Positions 46,195 through 56,342 of a stretch of DNA of 64,000 bases are shown piece after piece. This stretch comes from Marinobacter sp. S0848L (GTDB taxonomy: Bacteria > Pseudomonadota > Gammaproteobacteria > Pseudomonadales > Oleiphilaceae): the NCBI RefSeq assembly GCF_023016065.1, contig NZ_JALKAQ010000009.1, positions 1-64,000 of the forward strand. Reading direction: 5' to 3'. The notes under the pieces are model-generated. The model was not told the DNA's origin. It did not search any database and was given only the letters and a program-made list of their open reading frames with translations. The number at the start of each line of letters is the position of its first letter. Within the stretch, counting starts at the first letter, position 1. The translations under genes and the position numbers were made by a program.

Positions 46195-46721
46195 AACGGT
46201 TGCCGGCGGGCCGCGCGAAGAATAATAAGCCCCGCCAAGCCGAGTAATAGCCCCGTAAATTTAAGTAGTGAGAAGATACTGGCAACCATGCTCAGGCTGT
46301 CGTCGGGAGGGCTGAAGTTATTGAGCAGGGCAATGTTCTCGATAACATCACTGGTGCCGGCCACGATAAACAGCATGCGCACCCACTTGGCGATGATTCG
46401 TTCCCGTACGCCGGGGCGGTCGAGTGAGAACCTGCGGGTAAGCTGCAGTAACATCGCCAAATAGGCGGCGATGAAAGCAAAATCTACCCACAGAGACGCT
46501 CGAGCCATCGTCACGCTATCTGGCCGCCAGCTGGCTAAAATGGTTTGCGCCTGCTGAGCAGTGCCTGCCAGCTGAAAACTGATCATGCCTTGCGGTGCGC
46601 TGGCGGTTTTAAGCGGCTGGTTCATCACCAGAAGCGCTATGAACAACGCTGCACTGATTACCAGTGACGTCACCAAGGCTGATCCAAGGGGCCGCTTCGG
46701 GAGGTGCCGGGCTTGGTCCAT
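46179..46721 (-). CDS. Four-helix membrane protein of unknown function
   Basis: Protein of 180 residues with about four membrane segments (about 14-34, 75-97, 112-130 and 145-167). The first periplasmic loop holds SWRPDSVTMARASLWVDFAF; the end is basic (RRQPLTPAS). I recall no family name. It overlaps the hemW stop by one base, so it ends the metX-to-hemW chain and may be translated by coupling. Length and hydropathy make a real gene likely. Confidence 0.75.
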   Translation of the reverse strand: MDQARHLPKRPLGSALVTSLVISAALFIALLVMNQPLKTASAPQGMISFQLAGTAQQAQTILASWRPDSVTMARASLWVDFAFIAAYLAMLLQLTRRFSLDRPGVRERIIAKWVRMLFIVAGTSDVIENIALLNNFSPPDDSLSMVASIFSLLKFTGLLLGLAGLIILRAARRQPLTPAS

Positions 46722-47869
46722 CAGAGAAACTGCTCCAACAAGCTGTTGAGATACCGCTGGCCCCGTTCCGTGGTTTGGATCCGATCACCGACCAGCAGAT
46801 TTTGTTTCCGCAATTGCTCAAGTTGTACCTCAACCGGGGCCAAGGGTAAACCTGTACGTTTTACGAACAGTTCTTCTGCGACACCTTGTTTCAGCCGTAA
46901 CACGTTCATCATGAACTCCAGCGGCCGTTCCTTCGGTTCGATCTCTTCGCTGCCTGCCGTGCGTGAACCTATCCGGTTCAGGTAGGCTTCTGGTTGGCGG
47001 GTTTTCCAATAGCGGATGATCCGAGCATCGGCAAGGCTGATTTTTCCGTGCCCGCCGGCTCCCAGTGCCAGGTAATCCCCAAACTGCCAGTAGTTCAGGT
47101 TATGACGGCTCTCGTGATTCGGGAGGCTCCAGGCTGATACCTCGTAATCATCGAAGTTGTGAGCGCGCAGATATTCTGAACCCTGTCGATAGATCTCCCA
47201 AAGGCGGTCGTCGTCTGGTAAGTCCGGTGGGCGGGAGAAAAACTCGGTGTTGGGTTCAATGGTCAGCTGATACCAGGACAAGTGTGAGGGTTGATGGTCC
47301 AGCGCTTGCCGCAGGTCGTCCAATGCTTGTTCCGGAGTTTGCTCCGGTAAACCGTGCATCAAATCCACATTGAAATTGCTGAAACCCGCCGCTTTCGCAG
47401 TCTCAATCGCGCGATGAGCGGCGTTGGCATCGTGAATGCGCCCCAGTGTTTTAAGGTGCTCTTGATGAAAGCTCTGCACCCCGATCGAAAGCCGGTTAAT
47501 GCCCGCTTGGCGGAAACCTTCGTAACGGCCTTCTTCCAAAGTACCGGGATTGGCTTCGAGTGTGATTTCGGCGTCGGGCGCGAAGCTCAGACGTTGGCGA
47601 AGCCCTTCGAACAAGCGCTGATAGAAATCGCTGGTCATGAGCGATGGCGTGCCGCCGCCGATGAACACGCTCTCAATCGGGCGGTCGCGAACAAAGCCTA
47701 GGTCGTGCTCAAGATCTTCCAGCAAGGCAGCAAGGTAGGCCGCCTCAGGTATGTCACCCCGAATTGCATGGGAGTTGAAGTCGCAATACGGGCACTTGCG
47801 CACGCACCAAGGCACGTGGATATACAGCGATAGCGGCGGATAGACCGAAACAGCAGAGGAAGAGGGCAC
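46721..47869 (-). CDS. hemW: Radical SAM haem chaperone HemW
   Basis: Coproporphyrinogen-oxidase-like radical SAM protein of 382 residues, now known as a haem chaperone and not an oxygen-independent HemN. The cluster motif is CVRKCPYCDF (CxxxCxxC, near 22); VFIGGGTPSL and RLSIGVQSFHQEHL are typical. The N-terminal tail lacks the extra HemN residues. GTG start, 2 bases after rdgB stops, with a weak ribosome binding site, so it is probably coupled to rdgB. Confidence 0.93.
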   Translation of the reverse strand: MPSSSAVSVYPPLSLYIHVPWCVRKCPYCDFNSHAIRGDIPEAAYLAALLEDLEHDLGFVRDRPIESVFIGGGTPSLMTSDFYQRLFEGLRQRLSFAPDAEITLEANPGTLEEGRYEGFRQAGINRLSIGVQSFHQEHLKTLGRIHDANAAHRAIETAKAAGFSNFNVDLMHGLPEQTPEQALDDLRQALDHQPSHLSWYQLTIEPNTEFFSRPPDLPDDDRLWEIYRQGSEYLRAHNFDDYEVSAWSLPNHESRHNLNYWQFGDYLALGAGGHGKISLADARIIRYWKTRQPEAYLNRIGSRTAGSEEIEPKERPLEFMMNVLRLKQGVAEELFVKRTGLPLAPVEVQLEQLRKQNLLVGDRIQTTERGQRYLNSLLEQFL

Positions 47870-47871
47870 GT

Positions 47872-48471
47872 TTAATGAATGCTCTTAAGTTGGTCTAGCA
47901 GGCTCGCCAGCGCGCGCCCGCGATGGCTGATGCGGCCTTTCTGTTCGCGTGTAAGCTCGGCGGCGCTGCAGTCGTGCTCGGGCGCGTAGAAAACCGGGTC
48001 GTAGCCAAAACCACCGTCGCCCTTGGGCTCGGAAAGAATGTATCCCGGCCAGCGGCCGTGGCAGATGATCGGTGTCGGGTCATCGGCATGGCGCAGATAA
48101 ACCAGAACGCAGTGAAATTGCGCGCCACGCTCTTGTTCGGGCACATTTTTCAAGGCTTCTAATAGCGCTTCAACATTGTCTGCGTCTGTTTCTGCCGCAC
48201 CGGCATAGCGGGCAGAGCGCACGCCGGGTTGGCCGCCGAGGGCGTCTACTGCCAGGCCACTGTCGTCGGCCAGAGCCGGTAAGCCGGTTTCACGGGCCGC
48301 GTGGCGGGCTTTCAAAATGGCGTTCTCAACAAAGGTAACGGCCGGTTCTTCCGCTTCACCAACACCGAGTTCGCCTTGGGCAACGGGGCTTAAGCCGAGC
48401 GGGCTGAGTAGTTCTGTCAGTTCGGCAATTTTGCCTTTGTTGTTGCTGGCAATAACGAGTTTCTGAGACAT
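47872..48471 (-). CDS. rdgB: dITP/XTP pyrophosphatase RdgB
   Basis: House-cleaning nucleotide pyrophosphatase that removes dITP, ITP and XTP. The 199-residue product has [27 protein letters not shown] and [11 protein letters not shown], the Ham1 family marks, and ends [14 protein letters not shown]. Between DUF4426 and hemW in the chain, with gaps of 2-4 bases. Confidence 0.96.
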   Translation of the reverse strand: MSQKLVIASNNKGKIAELTELLSPLGLSPVAQGELGVGEAEEPAVTFVENAILKARHAARETGLPALADDSGLAVDALGGQPGVRSARYAGAAETDADNVEALLEALKNVPEQERGAQFHCVLVYLRHADDPTPIICHGRWPGYILSEPKGDGGFGYDPVFYAPEHDCSAAELTREQKGRISHRGRALASLLDQLKSIH

Positions 48472-48475
48472 GGTT

Positions 48476-48925
48476 TTAGTCGTTGAACAAGGAGTGGGCG
48501 AAGCGCACCTTCAGGCCTTGTGGGTAGCCTGTGGGACGTGCCGTAATGTTAAAGGTCATCAATTCCGCCGGGCGATATTGATACTGGGCGATGAAGTAAA
48601 CCGCGTCGCCTTCCTGAATCCGGCGAAAGGCCAGAAATTTGACCTGTTGGATGTCGTTGGCAACCTGGCCTTCCACCTGCCCGCCTACCGGTTGAGGCTG
48701 GCCGTGTTCATTGTCGGTCATGATGGAAATGTTCACCACGCCGATGCTTTTACTGCGCTGCAGGTTATTGGCTTTGGCAACTTCCGGAGTCAGCATGGTG
48801 CTGGGGAAAACGCTCCAGTGCAGTGTGTATTCGCCAAAATCTTTTTCGCCGGCTTGACCTTGGCTGGCTAACAGTAGCAGGCCAAAGGTGAGGGCCATAA
48901 AGCGGGTAACAGAACGAATAATCAT
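48476..48925 (-). CDS. DUF4426 periplasmic protein
   Basis: Exported protein of 149 residues: signal peptide (about 1-26, ending QGQAG) and an immunoglobulin-like DUF4426 domain ([35 protein letters not shown]). Function not known; the gene is kept next to metW in related genomes. The ATG overlaps the metW stop by one base (TGATG), so I use it and not the longer frame. Confidence 0.88.
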   Translation of the reverse strand: MIIRSVTRFMALTFGLLLLASQGQAGEKDFGEYTLHWSVFPSTMLTPEVAKANNLQRSKSIGVVNISIMTDNEHGQPQPVGGQVEGQVANDIQQVKFLAFRRIQEGDAVYFIAQYQYRPAELMTFNITARPTGYPQGLKVRFAHSLFND

Positions 48926-49527
48926 CAGGTGTGCTCCCGTGTGATTCGATAAATCGCAATCTCGCCCAGCAGGTTTGGCCATGCACGAGCCAGCCAGCTG
49001 TTTTGATGTTGGCCGTCGACGACCCGGCGGCTTTTGATCTTTATCCCTTTCTGCCGGCACAAGGCTTCAAAATCTTTGAAGGTGCACAGGCGAATGTTGG
49101 GGGTGTTGTACCATTTATACGGCAACGCGTCTGATTCCGGCATGCGGCCGCTCAGAGCCAGGCCCCAGCGTAGGCGCCAGTGAGCAAAGTTGGGGAAGGT
49201 GACAATGCCTTCGCGGCCAAGCCGCAACATCTCGTCGATCACTTTGTCGGGTCTGCGTACGGCTTGCAGGGCCTGGGTCATCAGCACGATGTCGAACATG
49301 CCGTCACCGAAGTTGTCCAGGCCCTGAGTGTCCAGGTTCTGCTCGATCACCGATACGCCTTTGCCCATGCAGGTGGTGATGTGGTCCGGGTTGATTTCCA
49401 GACCAAAACCGGTGGCGTTGCGTTCTTGCTGCAGATAATGGAGCAGAGTGCCGTCGCCGCACCCGAGGTCGAGCACGTGGTGGCCGGGTTCTACCCATTG
49501 TTGGATGATTTCCAGATCGGCTCTCAT
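48925..49527 (-). CDS. metW: MetW, methionine biosynthesis protein
   Basis: SAM-dependent methyltransferase-like protein of 200 residues ([15 protein letters not shown] near 20) that in relatives partners MetX. The start [12 protein letters not shown], overlapping the metX stop by 4 bases, is chosen over a long upstream extension. MetW is needed for activity of some MetX homoserine acyltransferases. Later motifs [11 protein letters not shown] and [10 protein letters not shown] are typical of the family. Confidence 0.94.
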   Translation of the reverse strand: MRADLEIIQQWVEPGHHVLDLGCGDGTLLHYLQQERNATGFGLEINPDHITTCMGKGVSVIEQNLDTQGLDNFGDGMFDIVLMTQALQAVRRPDKVIDEMLRLGREGIVTFPNFAHWRLRWGLALSGRMPESDALPYKWYNTPNIRLCTFKDFEALCRQKGIKIKSRRVVDGQHQNSWLARAWPNLLGEIAIYRITREHT

Positions 49528-50672
49528 GCGCCCACCTCCCGTGCTACCCGATCCATATACGCTGTGAACGCGTTGGTGTATCGGGGCGTTGGGATCAGAA
49601 ACGCATCGTGGCCCCAAGGGGCATCGATTTCGGCGTAACTGACTTTCTTGCGAGCGGAAATCATGGCGTTCACCATTTCCTCAGAGCGGGCCGGCGAGAA
49701 GCGCCAGTCGGTACTGAACGACAGCACCAGGTACTCGCATTGGGCCGGCGCAAGTGCTTTCGAGAGATCACCGCCAAATTCGTAAGCGGGGTCAAAATAG
49801 TCTAAAGCACGAGTCATTAGCAGGTAAGTGTTCGCGTCGAAGCTTTCGGAGAAGCGTTCGCCTTGGTAGCGCAGATAGCTTTCAACCTGAAATTCGGCGT
49901 CGTATCCAAATTTGAACGCTTCTTCTCGCAGTTCACGGCCGAACTTCTCACCCATAGCCGCATCTGACAGGTAGGTGATGTGCCCGACCATGCGAGCCAG
50001 CATCAAACCGCGCCGGGGCAGGGTGCTCTCCTCATCATAGCGGCCGTCATGAAAATCGGTGTCAGAGGTGATGGCTTGGCGCGCGACTTCGTTAAACGCG
50101 ATGTTCTGAGCGGTCAGTCGCGGTGTAGAGGCGACGATCACCGCATGACGAAGGCGGTCGGGATAGTCCAGGCTCCATTGTAGCGCTTGCATGCCGCCCA
50201 ACGAGCCGCCGACAACCGCCGCCCACTGCTGAATGCCGAGGCGGTCAGCCAACCGGGCCTGACTTTTTACCCAGTCGGCAACGGTGATGACGGGGAAGTC
50301 CGGCCCGTAAAGTTTGCCTGTGCTGGGGTTGATTGAGCTGGGGCCGCTGCTTCCGTGACAACCGCCGAGGTTGTTCAGGCAAACCACAAAAAAACGATTG
50401 GTGTCGATCGGCTTACCCGGGCCAATGCAACTGTCCCACCATCCGGGTTTTTTATCGTCGTAGGAATGATATCCGGCGGCGTGGTGATGGCCACTAAGCG
50501 CGTGGCAAATGAGAACCGCGTTGCTGGCTTCGGCATTTAACGTGCCGTAGGTTTCCACGACCAGATCATAACTGTCCAAAGATTGGCCGCAGGCCAATTC
50601 GATGGGGGTGTCGAAATGAATGGTTTGCGGGCTAACGAGGCCCACGGAATCCGTAGGCAGGGAGTCGGGCAT
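49524..50672 (-). CDS. metX: Homoserine O-acyltransferase MetX
   Basis: Alpha/beta-hydrolase of 382 residues that activates homoserine for methionine synthesis. Catalytic Ser in [12 protein letters not shown] (near 157), with [14 protein letters not shown] and SIDTDW-like [15 protein letters not shown]. MetX with MetW in gammaproteobacteria often uses succinyl-CoA and not acetyl-CoA, so the acyl donor is open. Start [11 protein letters not shown]: the frame runs 44 codons further upstream but gives no family sequence. First gene of a six-gene chain metX-metW-DUF4426-rdgB-hemW-membrane protein. Confidence 0.94.
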   Translation of the reverse strand: MPDSLPTDSVGLVSPQTIHFDTPIELACGQSLDSYDLVVETYGTLNAEASNAVLICHALSGHHHAAGYHSYDDKKPGWWDSCIGPGKPIDTNRFFVVCLNNLGGCHGSSGPSSINPSTGKLYGPDFPVITVADWVKSQARLADRLGIQQWAAVVGGSLGGMQALQWSLDYPDRLRHAVIVASTPRLTAQNIAFNEVARQAITSDTDFHDGRYDEESTLPRRGLMLARMVGHITYLSDAAMGEKFGRELREEAFKFGYDAEFQVESYLRYQGERFSESFDANTYLLMTRALDYFDPAYEFGGDLSKALAPAQCEYLVLSFSTDWRFSPARSEEMVNAMISARKKVSYAEIDAPWGHDAFLIPTPRYTNAFTAYMDRVAREVGA

Positions 50673-50812
50673 GAGCGTGTTGATATCCTGATCCAGTCCA
50701 CATGAGTCAGGCAATAAGCCTGCGGTGGCGCAGAAGCTGGCGCCGATAGAGCAGTTTAAAGGCGGGGGGTGGTTGCTGCAACCGGCGCGTGCCGCCTGCA
50801 GCAACTTGGGGT

Positions 50813-52777
50813 TCAGGCGGAGCCGTAAATGTTGACGACTTTTTGCTGGATCATGGTCGGTGCTGGCTTGCGAATGTGACGCACCATGTTGTCGGCCAGT
50901 TCGAGCTGTTTGCGCAGGTCGGCGATGGCGTGCTGTAGGCGCGCCCTCTCGGCACGACTGTCGCGATCGTTTCGTACCAGATCTCTTAACCGGCTGATTT
51001 GATGCTCCAACAGCTGCTTTTGCTCCATCGAGTACTGGATAATTGGCAGCAAAGCTTCGTGCGGCCAGCGCCCAACGTCGGACCTTGCCCGGCTGTGTAG
51101 CGTTCGTGCTTCGCTTACCATCACATTGAAGAACCGGCGAATGAGCATTGACTGCTCAGACATCAGGTTTTTTGGGCTGATGCGGAAACGTCGCGCTTTT
51201 TTGCGCAGTTCGCGGACGGCGATGACATGGCGCCCGGCCCTGAGCGGGATAGGCTCCAAGTGTCTGGCGCGGGAATCTTCGTTGTAGCGTCGATAAATCG
51301 AGCCGACCATTTTCTCGGCCAATTGGCCTTCCGCAAGCAGGTTGCTCAGGTCGATTTCCAGCAGGTCGAAAAAGTGGTCCATCGCACGGACCATGCCGGC
51401 GGTAGACCAACTTTTCATCATGATCTCTCGCACTTTCTCGGCGTGGGCTTCAAAGCGTTTTTCGCTGACCAGGTTGTTCAGAATTTCACCTTGCGAGTCC
51501 ATCAGGCGGCGAGACGAGCGCAAGGTGATCAACTTCTTGTAGTAGAAGTCGTAGTCTTTCTGCGCCCGTTCTGCGAGCCGGGCGAGCGCCGGTTTATCCA
51601 GTGCAGAGCCGGTGCAGGCCGCATGTTCTTCTTCCAGCGATTTCAGGCGGTACTGCATCGCTGCCTGACTGTTCTGCAGCATGCCCAGAAGGTCGCTGAT
51701 GAGGTGCTGAGTAATCAACTGTTCTTTGTGGGTCAGGATGCGCTGAACAATCAGCTTCTCCAGCATTCCGAGATTCGAACGACCAAACAATTCGGAATCG
51801 TTTCGCACCCGCGCCAGCAAGCCTTGCTTGGCCGATAGTGGTAAAACATCGTGCTGCTTCATGCCGAGGTGTTCGGCGGTGTAGGTGCGTACTCGCTCGA
51901 TAGACTCGTCGGTGTGGTTTTGACCCTGAATGTCGTCCCACAGCACATCTATTTTGTTCAACACAGCAAAGCGGCCAGCGCGATGGTCGGCATGGTCCGT
52001 GTTGATGTGCTCCTTCCAAATGGTCATGTCGCTGGCGGTAACGCCGGTATCGGCGCCGAGAACGAAAATCACCGCGTGAGCACGGGGAAGCATGCTCATA
52101 GTCAGTTCAGGTTCAGACCCTAGTGCGTTCAACCCCGGTGTATCGAGAATGCGCAGGCCGCGCTCAAACAGAGGGTGGCGAATACTGATCTGGGCATTGC
52201 GCCAGGCCGGTACCAAGACATTGCCAGGAAGGCTCGGGTCGGCTTCCAGCATGTCTTCGTCGAAACCTAGCTTTCGGGCTTCTCCGATCGACACGCTTTT
52301 AACCCGGGCAACCTCGGAGAGTACTTCACGCATCATCGTTGGGTTGTCTTCGGCCAGTTCGTGCCGAACCCAGTTTTCAGGCCGTTTGCGTTGTTGCTGC
52401 AGGGATAGCTCGCCAGTGCGGGTTTCGATCGGAAGCAACATGAGATAGCTCGTGTTGTTGGTGCGATCGAAGAACAATTCAGTGGGGCACATGGTGGTGC
52501 GGCCCGCTTCAGAAGGCAGCATTCGTTGGCCGTAGCTGGCAAAAAACAGCGCGTTAATCAGTTCGGTTTTGCCGCGGGAATATTCGCCCACGAAGGCGAT
52601 CGTCAGTTCATCCTCAATCAGAAGTTCCAGCCCGTGGCGGATACGGGTGCTGATGTCTTCTGAAAAAAGGTTGTTGTCCTGCAGCCACAACCGGTATCGG
52701 CCGATCTGGCGGATCAGATCTTTTTTCCAGTCGTGGTAGGCTTCCACCTGCTGCGACAGTGTTCCCTGCTGGCTCAT
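50813..52777 (-). CDS. Dynamin-like GTPase
   Basis: Protein of 654 residues. GTPase domain about 55-345: P-loop [10 protein letters not shown] (near 64), G2 in RTTMCPTE, G3 DTPGL (near 212) and G4 NKID. The rest is long helices (about 350-640) with heptad patterns and no clear membrane segment, ending [10 protein letters not shown]. It is a bacterial dynamin-type or related large GTPase; such proteins remodel or repair membranes, but no function can be assigned here. Single copy, set between metX and yggT, and separated from yggT by a terminator, so it has its own transcription. Confidence 0.85.
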   Translation of the reverse strand: MSQQGTLSQQVEAYHDWKKDLIRQIGRYRLWLQDNNLFSEDISTRIRHGLELLIEDELTIAFVGEYSRGKTELINALFFASYGQRMLPSEAGRTTMCPTELFFDRTNNTSYLMLLPIETRTGELSLQQQRKRPENWVRHELAEDNPTMMREVLSEVARVKSVSIGEARKLGFDEDMLEADPSLPGNVLVPAWRNAQISIRHPLFERGLRILDTPGLNALGSEPELTMSMLPRAHAVIFVLGADTGVTASDMTIWKEHINTDHADHRAGRFAVLNKIDVLWDDIQGQNHTDESIERVRTYTAEHLGMKQHDVLPLSAKQGLLARVRNDSELFGRSNLGMLEKLIVQRILTHKEQLITQHLISDLLGMLQNSQAAMQYRLKSLEEEHAACTGSALDKPALARLAERAQKDYDFYYKKLITLRSSRRLMDSQGEILNNLVSEKRFEAHAEKVREIMMKSWSTAGMVRAMDHFFDLLEIDLSNLLAEGQLAEKMVGSIYRRYNEDSRARHLEPIPLRAGRHVIAVRELRKKARRFRISPKNLMSEQSMLIRRFFNVMVSEARTLHSRARSDVGRWPHEALLPIIQYSMEQKQLLEHQISRLRDLVRNDRDSRAERARLQHAIADLRKQLELADNMVRHIRKPAPTMIQQKVVNIYGSA

Positions 52778-52904
52778 GAGGTAATCCTTTGGCGCGACGT
52801 TTGGGAGGTAGATGGTCCCAAATTAAATGTCGGCAATAATAGCCCGATTATCCAGCTGTGGTATGGCCGCGTTTACCGGTTGTGACGTTTGGCGCAAAAT
52901 GACA

Positions 52905-52947
52905 AACAAAAAAAGGCCGGCGTATCAAAGAGTTGATGCGCCGGCCT
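52905..52947 (-). terminator. Intrinsic terminator after yggT
   Basis: On the minus strand a 15-bp stem (52914-52928 with 52933-52947, one G-T wobble) with a 4-base loop, then a run of T broken by one G. Ends the proC-yggT transcript and insulates the dynamin-like gene. The remaining 52778-53001 gap should hold the dynamin promoter; I see no clear boxes. Confidence 0.9.
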
Positions 52948-53001
52948 CGAGATGTTTAAAGTCTAGGTATTATGTAACGATATGTATATTTGTGATGCAG
53001 G

Positions 53002-53586
53002 TTACATGCCGGCGCCAAGGAAGCCCATTCCGGCCGCAATTTTCATGTGGTTTAACACCACATCCAGCACGTTCAGAATCAGGAACACGATAATCGGCGA
53101 TAAATCGAGCCCGCCCATGGACGGCATGATGTTGCGGACAGGGCGCATCACCGGTTCGGTGATCTGAACAACCAGCTGTATCGCCGGGTGCCCGCTCTGG
53201 GGCGCGATCCAGCTAACTACGACCACGGCAATTACCGACCAGAAGTAAATCTTTACGATCAGGCTGAGCACGTTCAATGTGCCCCACACCAGCAGCGTAA
53301 GCGGGTTAAAAGAAGGCATGCCCGAGTTGTAAATCAGCAGCATCAAAAAGAAGGTAATGGCTTGAATCAGGATCGCCAGCACCAGAGCGGCACCATCGAT
53401 GCCTCCCCAGCCCGGGATGATTCTGCGCAAGGGCCGCAATGGTGGGTTGGTCGCTTTCACCACGAACTGGGAAATCGGGTTGTAAAAATCAGCCCTAGCC
53501 AGTTGCAGCAGGAATCTCAGCAGCACCACCGACATATAAAAGGTGGATGCAATCATCAGAATCGTAATCAGAATGTCTGCCAGCAT
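53002..53586 (-). CDS. YggT family membrane protein
   Basis: Membrane protein of 194 residues with two YGGT domains (each two membrane segments; FYNPISQFVVKATNPPLRPLRRIIP and the later VVQITEPVMRPVRNIMP are the repeated family motif). Relatives take part in osmotic tolerance, cell division and chloroplast or cyanobacterial membrane shaping; the role in gammaproteobacteria is unclear. It follows proC by 21 bases in the usual yggS-proC-yggT order. Confidence 0.92.
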   Translation of the reverse strand: MLADILITILMIASTFYMSVVLLRFLLQLARADFYNPISQFVVKATNPPLRPLRRIIPGWGGIDGAALVLAILIQAITFFLMLLIYNSGMPSFNPLTLLVWGTLNVLSLIVKIYFWSVIAVVVVSWIAPQSGHPAIQLVVQITEPVMRPVRNIMPSMGGLDLSPIIVFLILNVLDVVLNHMKIAAGMGFLGAGM

Positions 53587-53607
53587 GAAGCTGTGTCTCC
53601 GTCGCGG

Positions 53608-54441
53608 TTACTGTTTGTCTGCCAGTTCTTTTGACATCTCTTCAGAGCGTGTGAATGCGGCATCATAGGCTTTTTTCACCAAATCACGCATGCCGCCGTC
53701 TTCAAACGTGTTGATCGCTCGCTCGGTGGTACCGCCCGGCGACATCACGTTGCGTTTGAGTTGTCCGGGGTCATGTTCGCTGCGTGCCGCCATTTCGGCC
53801 GCACCCGCCATGGTCTGGATGGCAAGTTTACGGGCAGTGGCGGGATCTACGCCGGCATCGGTAGCGGCACTTTCCAGCGCTTCCAGCATCAGGAAGAAGT
53901 AGGCCGGGCCGCTGCCCGATAAGGCGGTAACGCCGTGAAGCAGGTTTTCGTCTTCGACCCAAAGCGCGGTGCCGATGCTTTCGAACACCGTTTGTACCAT
54001 GGTTTTCTGTTCGTCCGACACCTTGTCATTGGCAAATAAACCTGCCGCGCCTTTGCCGACCAATGACGGCGTATTCGGCATCACGCGCACCAGCGGCAGG
54101 CCGCCACCGAGCCATTGGTCGATTGTCTCAGCTGTAAGTCCCGCTGCAATAGAAACAATCAGTGGCCGGGTGTTTTGCACGACCGGTGCAATGTCCCGGC
54201 ATACGTCGGCCATAACCTGGGGCTTTACCGCAAGAACAACGATGTCGGCCTGTTCCACGCAGTAGCGGTTGTTTGTGCTGACGCTTACGCCAAACTGGTT
54301 TCGAACAGCTTGCAAGTGGCTGTCATCGGGCGCGCTGACCCAGACATTATCGGCTTCGAAGCGGTTATCCAGCATGCCTCCAATAATAGCGCTGGCCATA
54401 TTGCCTGCGCCTATAAACGAGATGACGGGTGATTTGCTCAA
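53608..54441 (-). CDS. proC: Pyrroline-5-carboxylate reductase ProC
   Basis: ProC reduces pyrroline-5-carboxylate to proline with NAD(P)H. The 277-residue product has FIGAGNMASAIIGGML (nucleotide loop near 8), VMPNTPSLVGKGAAGL and the C-terminal signature MSPGGTTERAINTFEDGGMRD. No ATG is available; I start at the TTG at 54441 because GGAG lies six bases ahead, and another TTG at 54453 is possible. Confidence 0.95.
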   Translation of the reverse strand: MSKSPVISFIGAGNMASAIIGGMLDNRFEADNVWVSAPDDSHLQAVRNQFGVSVSTNNRYCVEQADIVVLAVKPQVMADVCRDIAPVVQNTRPLIVSIAAGLTAETIDQWLGGGLPLVRVMPNTPSLVGKGAAGLFANDKVSDEQKTMVQTVFESIGTALWVEDENLLHGVTALSGSGPAYFFLMLEALESAATDAGVDPATARKLAIQTMAGAAEMAARSEHDPGQLKRNVMSPGGTTERAINTFEDGGMRDLVKKAYDAAFTRSEEMSKELADKQ

Positions 54442-54504
54442 GGTTCGCTCCAAGTGCTTACTCAGTAAATGGTCTGTTCCTGATGATAACAGGAACGCAC
54501 GGAT

Positions 54505-55218
54505 TCAGCTTAGGCTCTCTTTGACCGGCCGAGCGCCAAACAGGGCAGAGCCAACCCGAACCCAAGTTGCGCCTTCTTCGATAGCCGGTTCCAGGTCGCT
54601 CGACATGCCCATCGACAGCGTGTCGAGTTGCTGCGCACCGGGTAAGGTTTGGCCAAGTTGAGCCAGGGCATCGGCCAGTTTCCGAAAACTGCGTTTCAGG
54701 TCGGCCTCGCTTTGGTTCGGGTCCGGAATGGCCATCAGCCCTCTCAGGGCCAAATTGGGCAGTTCGCTGACCGCGGCCGCCAGTTCCGGGAGTTCGGATA
54801 ACGAGCAACCGGATTTGCTCTCTTCATCGTTCACGTTCACTTGCAGGCAGATATTCAGCGGGCCGAGATCATCCGGGCGCTGTTCGCTGAGCCGGCGGGC
54901 AATTTTCAGACGGTCCACGCTGTGCACCCAAGAGAAGGCTTCGGCGATTTGACGGGTTTTGTTGGACTGGATCGGACCGATGAAATGCCATTCCAGAACA
55001 CCCAGATCTTTAAGTGCTTCGATCTTGTCCAACGCTTCCTGCAGATAGTTCTCACCGAATGCCGTTTGACCAACCTCGGCTGCGGCACGAATATCTTCCG
55101 GCGGCCGGGTCTTGCTAACTGCCAACAACCGCACACTGTCGGGCTTGCGGCCGGCTTGCTGTGTTGCTTTTTGTATGCGTCGGGTTACGCTTCTGATGTT
55201 GTCTGCTATGCTGCTCAT
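54505..55218 (-). CDS. yggS: PLP homeostasis protein YggS
   Basis: Cytosolic PLP-binding protein of 237 residues, the PLPBP/YggS family that keeps vitamin B6 and amino acid pools in balance. It shows LLAVSKTRPPEDIRAA (PLP lysine near 36), FGENYLQEAL, WHFIGPIQSNKTRQIA and SMGMSSDLEPAI. The start MSSIADNIRSV is used; the longer frame runs into pilT on the other strand. Only 52 bases separate it from divergent pilT. Confidence 0.95.
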   Translation of the reverse strand: MSSIADNIRSVTRRIQKATQQAGRKPDSVRLLAVSKTRPPEDIRAAAEVGQTAFGENYLQEALDKIEALKDLGVLEWHFIGPIQSNKTRQIAEAFSWVHSVDRLKIARRLSEQRPDDLGPLNICLQVNVNDEESKSGCSLSELPELAAAVSELPNLALRGLMAIPDPNQSEADLKRSFRKLADALAQLGQTLPGAQQLDTLSMGMSSDLEPAIEEGATWVRVGSALFGARPVKESLS

Positions 55219-55270
55219 AGTGTGAGTTTGCCGCGTCTGTATTAAAAGAAAAAGCCTTCCGAGGATCCAT

Positions 55271-56305
55271 ATGGATATTACTGAACTGCTTGCCTTTTCG
55301 GCCAAACAAGGTGCGTCGGATTTGCACCTTTCAGCTGGCCTGCCCCCCATGATTCGTGTCGACGGCGATGTACGCCGGATCAACCTGCCTCCGATGGAGC
55401 ACAAAGAAGTGCACGGGTTGATTTATGACATCATGAACGACAAGCAGCGCAAGGACTACGAAGAATTTCTGGAAACCGACTTCTCGTTTGAAGTTCCGGG
55501 AGTCGCCCGTTTCCGTGTTAACGCTTTTAATCAGAACCGTGGTGCCGGTGCCGTGTTCCGGACCATCCCCTCGAAAGTACTGACCATGGAAGATTTGGGC
55601 ATGGGTCAGGTTTTCAAGGACATCGCCTCTGTGCCGCGGGGCCTGGTGTTGGTGACCGGGCCAACGGGTTCCGGTAAATCAACCACGCTGGCGGCGATGA
55701 TGGACTACATCAACGATACCCGCTACGAGCACGTTCTGACTATTGAAGACCCTATCGAATTCGTACACGAATCGAAAAAATGTCTCGTGAACCAGCGGGA
55801 AGTCCACCGGGATACCCTCGGGTTTAATGAGGCTTTGCGCTCGGCCTTGCGGGAAGATCCGGACATCATTCTGGTGGGTGAGCTTCGAGATCTTGAAACC
55901 ATTCGTTTGGCATTGACCGCGGCAGAAACCGGTCACTTGGTGTTCGGCACGTTGCACACCACCTCGGCAGCCAAAACCATTGACCGTGTTGTCGACGTGT
56001 TCCCGGCGGAAGAAAAGTCCATGGTCCGCTCGATGCTGTCGGAGTCGTTGCAGGCGGTTATCTCGCAGACTCTGATGAAGAAAATGGGGGGAGGCCGAAT
56101 CGCGGCGCACGAGATCATGATCGGCACCCCGGCGATTCGGAACCTTATCCGTGAAGATAAGATCGCGCAGATGTACTCGTCGATCCAAACGGGTGGTTCA
56201 CTCGGTATGCAAACACTGGATCAGTGTCTGGAAGGCTTGCTCAGAAAAGGGCTGATTTCCCGTGAAGACGCCCGTATGAAAGCGAAAATTCCGGATAATT
56301 TTTAA
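55271..56305 (+). CDS. pilT: Type IV pilus retraction ATPase PilT
   Basis: Hexameric ATPase of 344 residues that powers pilus retraction and twitching. N-terminal PAS-like domain, Walker A GPTGSGKSTT (near 130), Asp box TIEDPIEF, Walker B DIILVGELRD, His box and the retraction motif AIRNLIRE (near 285). Divergent from yggS; followed by pilU after 37 bases. GAGGATCC before the ATG serves as the binding site. Confidence 0.97.
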   Translation: MDITELLAFSAKQGASDLHLSAGLPPMIRVDGDVRRINLPPMEHKEVHGLIYDIMNDKQRKDYEEFLETDFSFEVPGVARFRVNAFNQNRGAGAVFRTIPSKVLTMEDLGMGQVFKDIASVPRGLVLVTGPTGSGKSTTLAAMMDYINDTRYEHVLTIEDPIEFVHESKKCLVNQREVHRDTLGFNEALRSALREDPDIILVGELRDLETIRLALTAAETGHLVFGTLHTTSAAKTIDRVVDVFPAEEKSMVRSMLSESLQAVISQTLMKKMGGGRIAAHEIMIGTPAIRNLIREDKIAQMYSSIQTGGSLGMQTLDQCLEGLLRKGLISREDARMKAKIPDNF

Positions 56306-56342
56306 GCGTTAGCTACGATATTGAAACCAATAGGTATGAAAA

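Noticed and set aside
54454..55404. Upstream extension of the yggS frame
   Set aside because: Overlaps pilT and its leader on the other strand; the family start is MSSIADNIRS.
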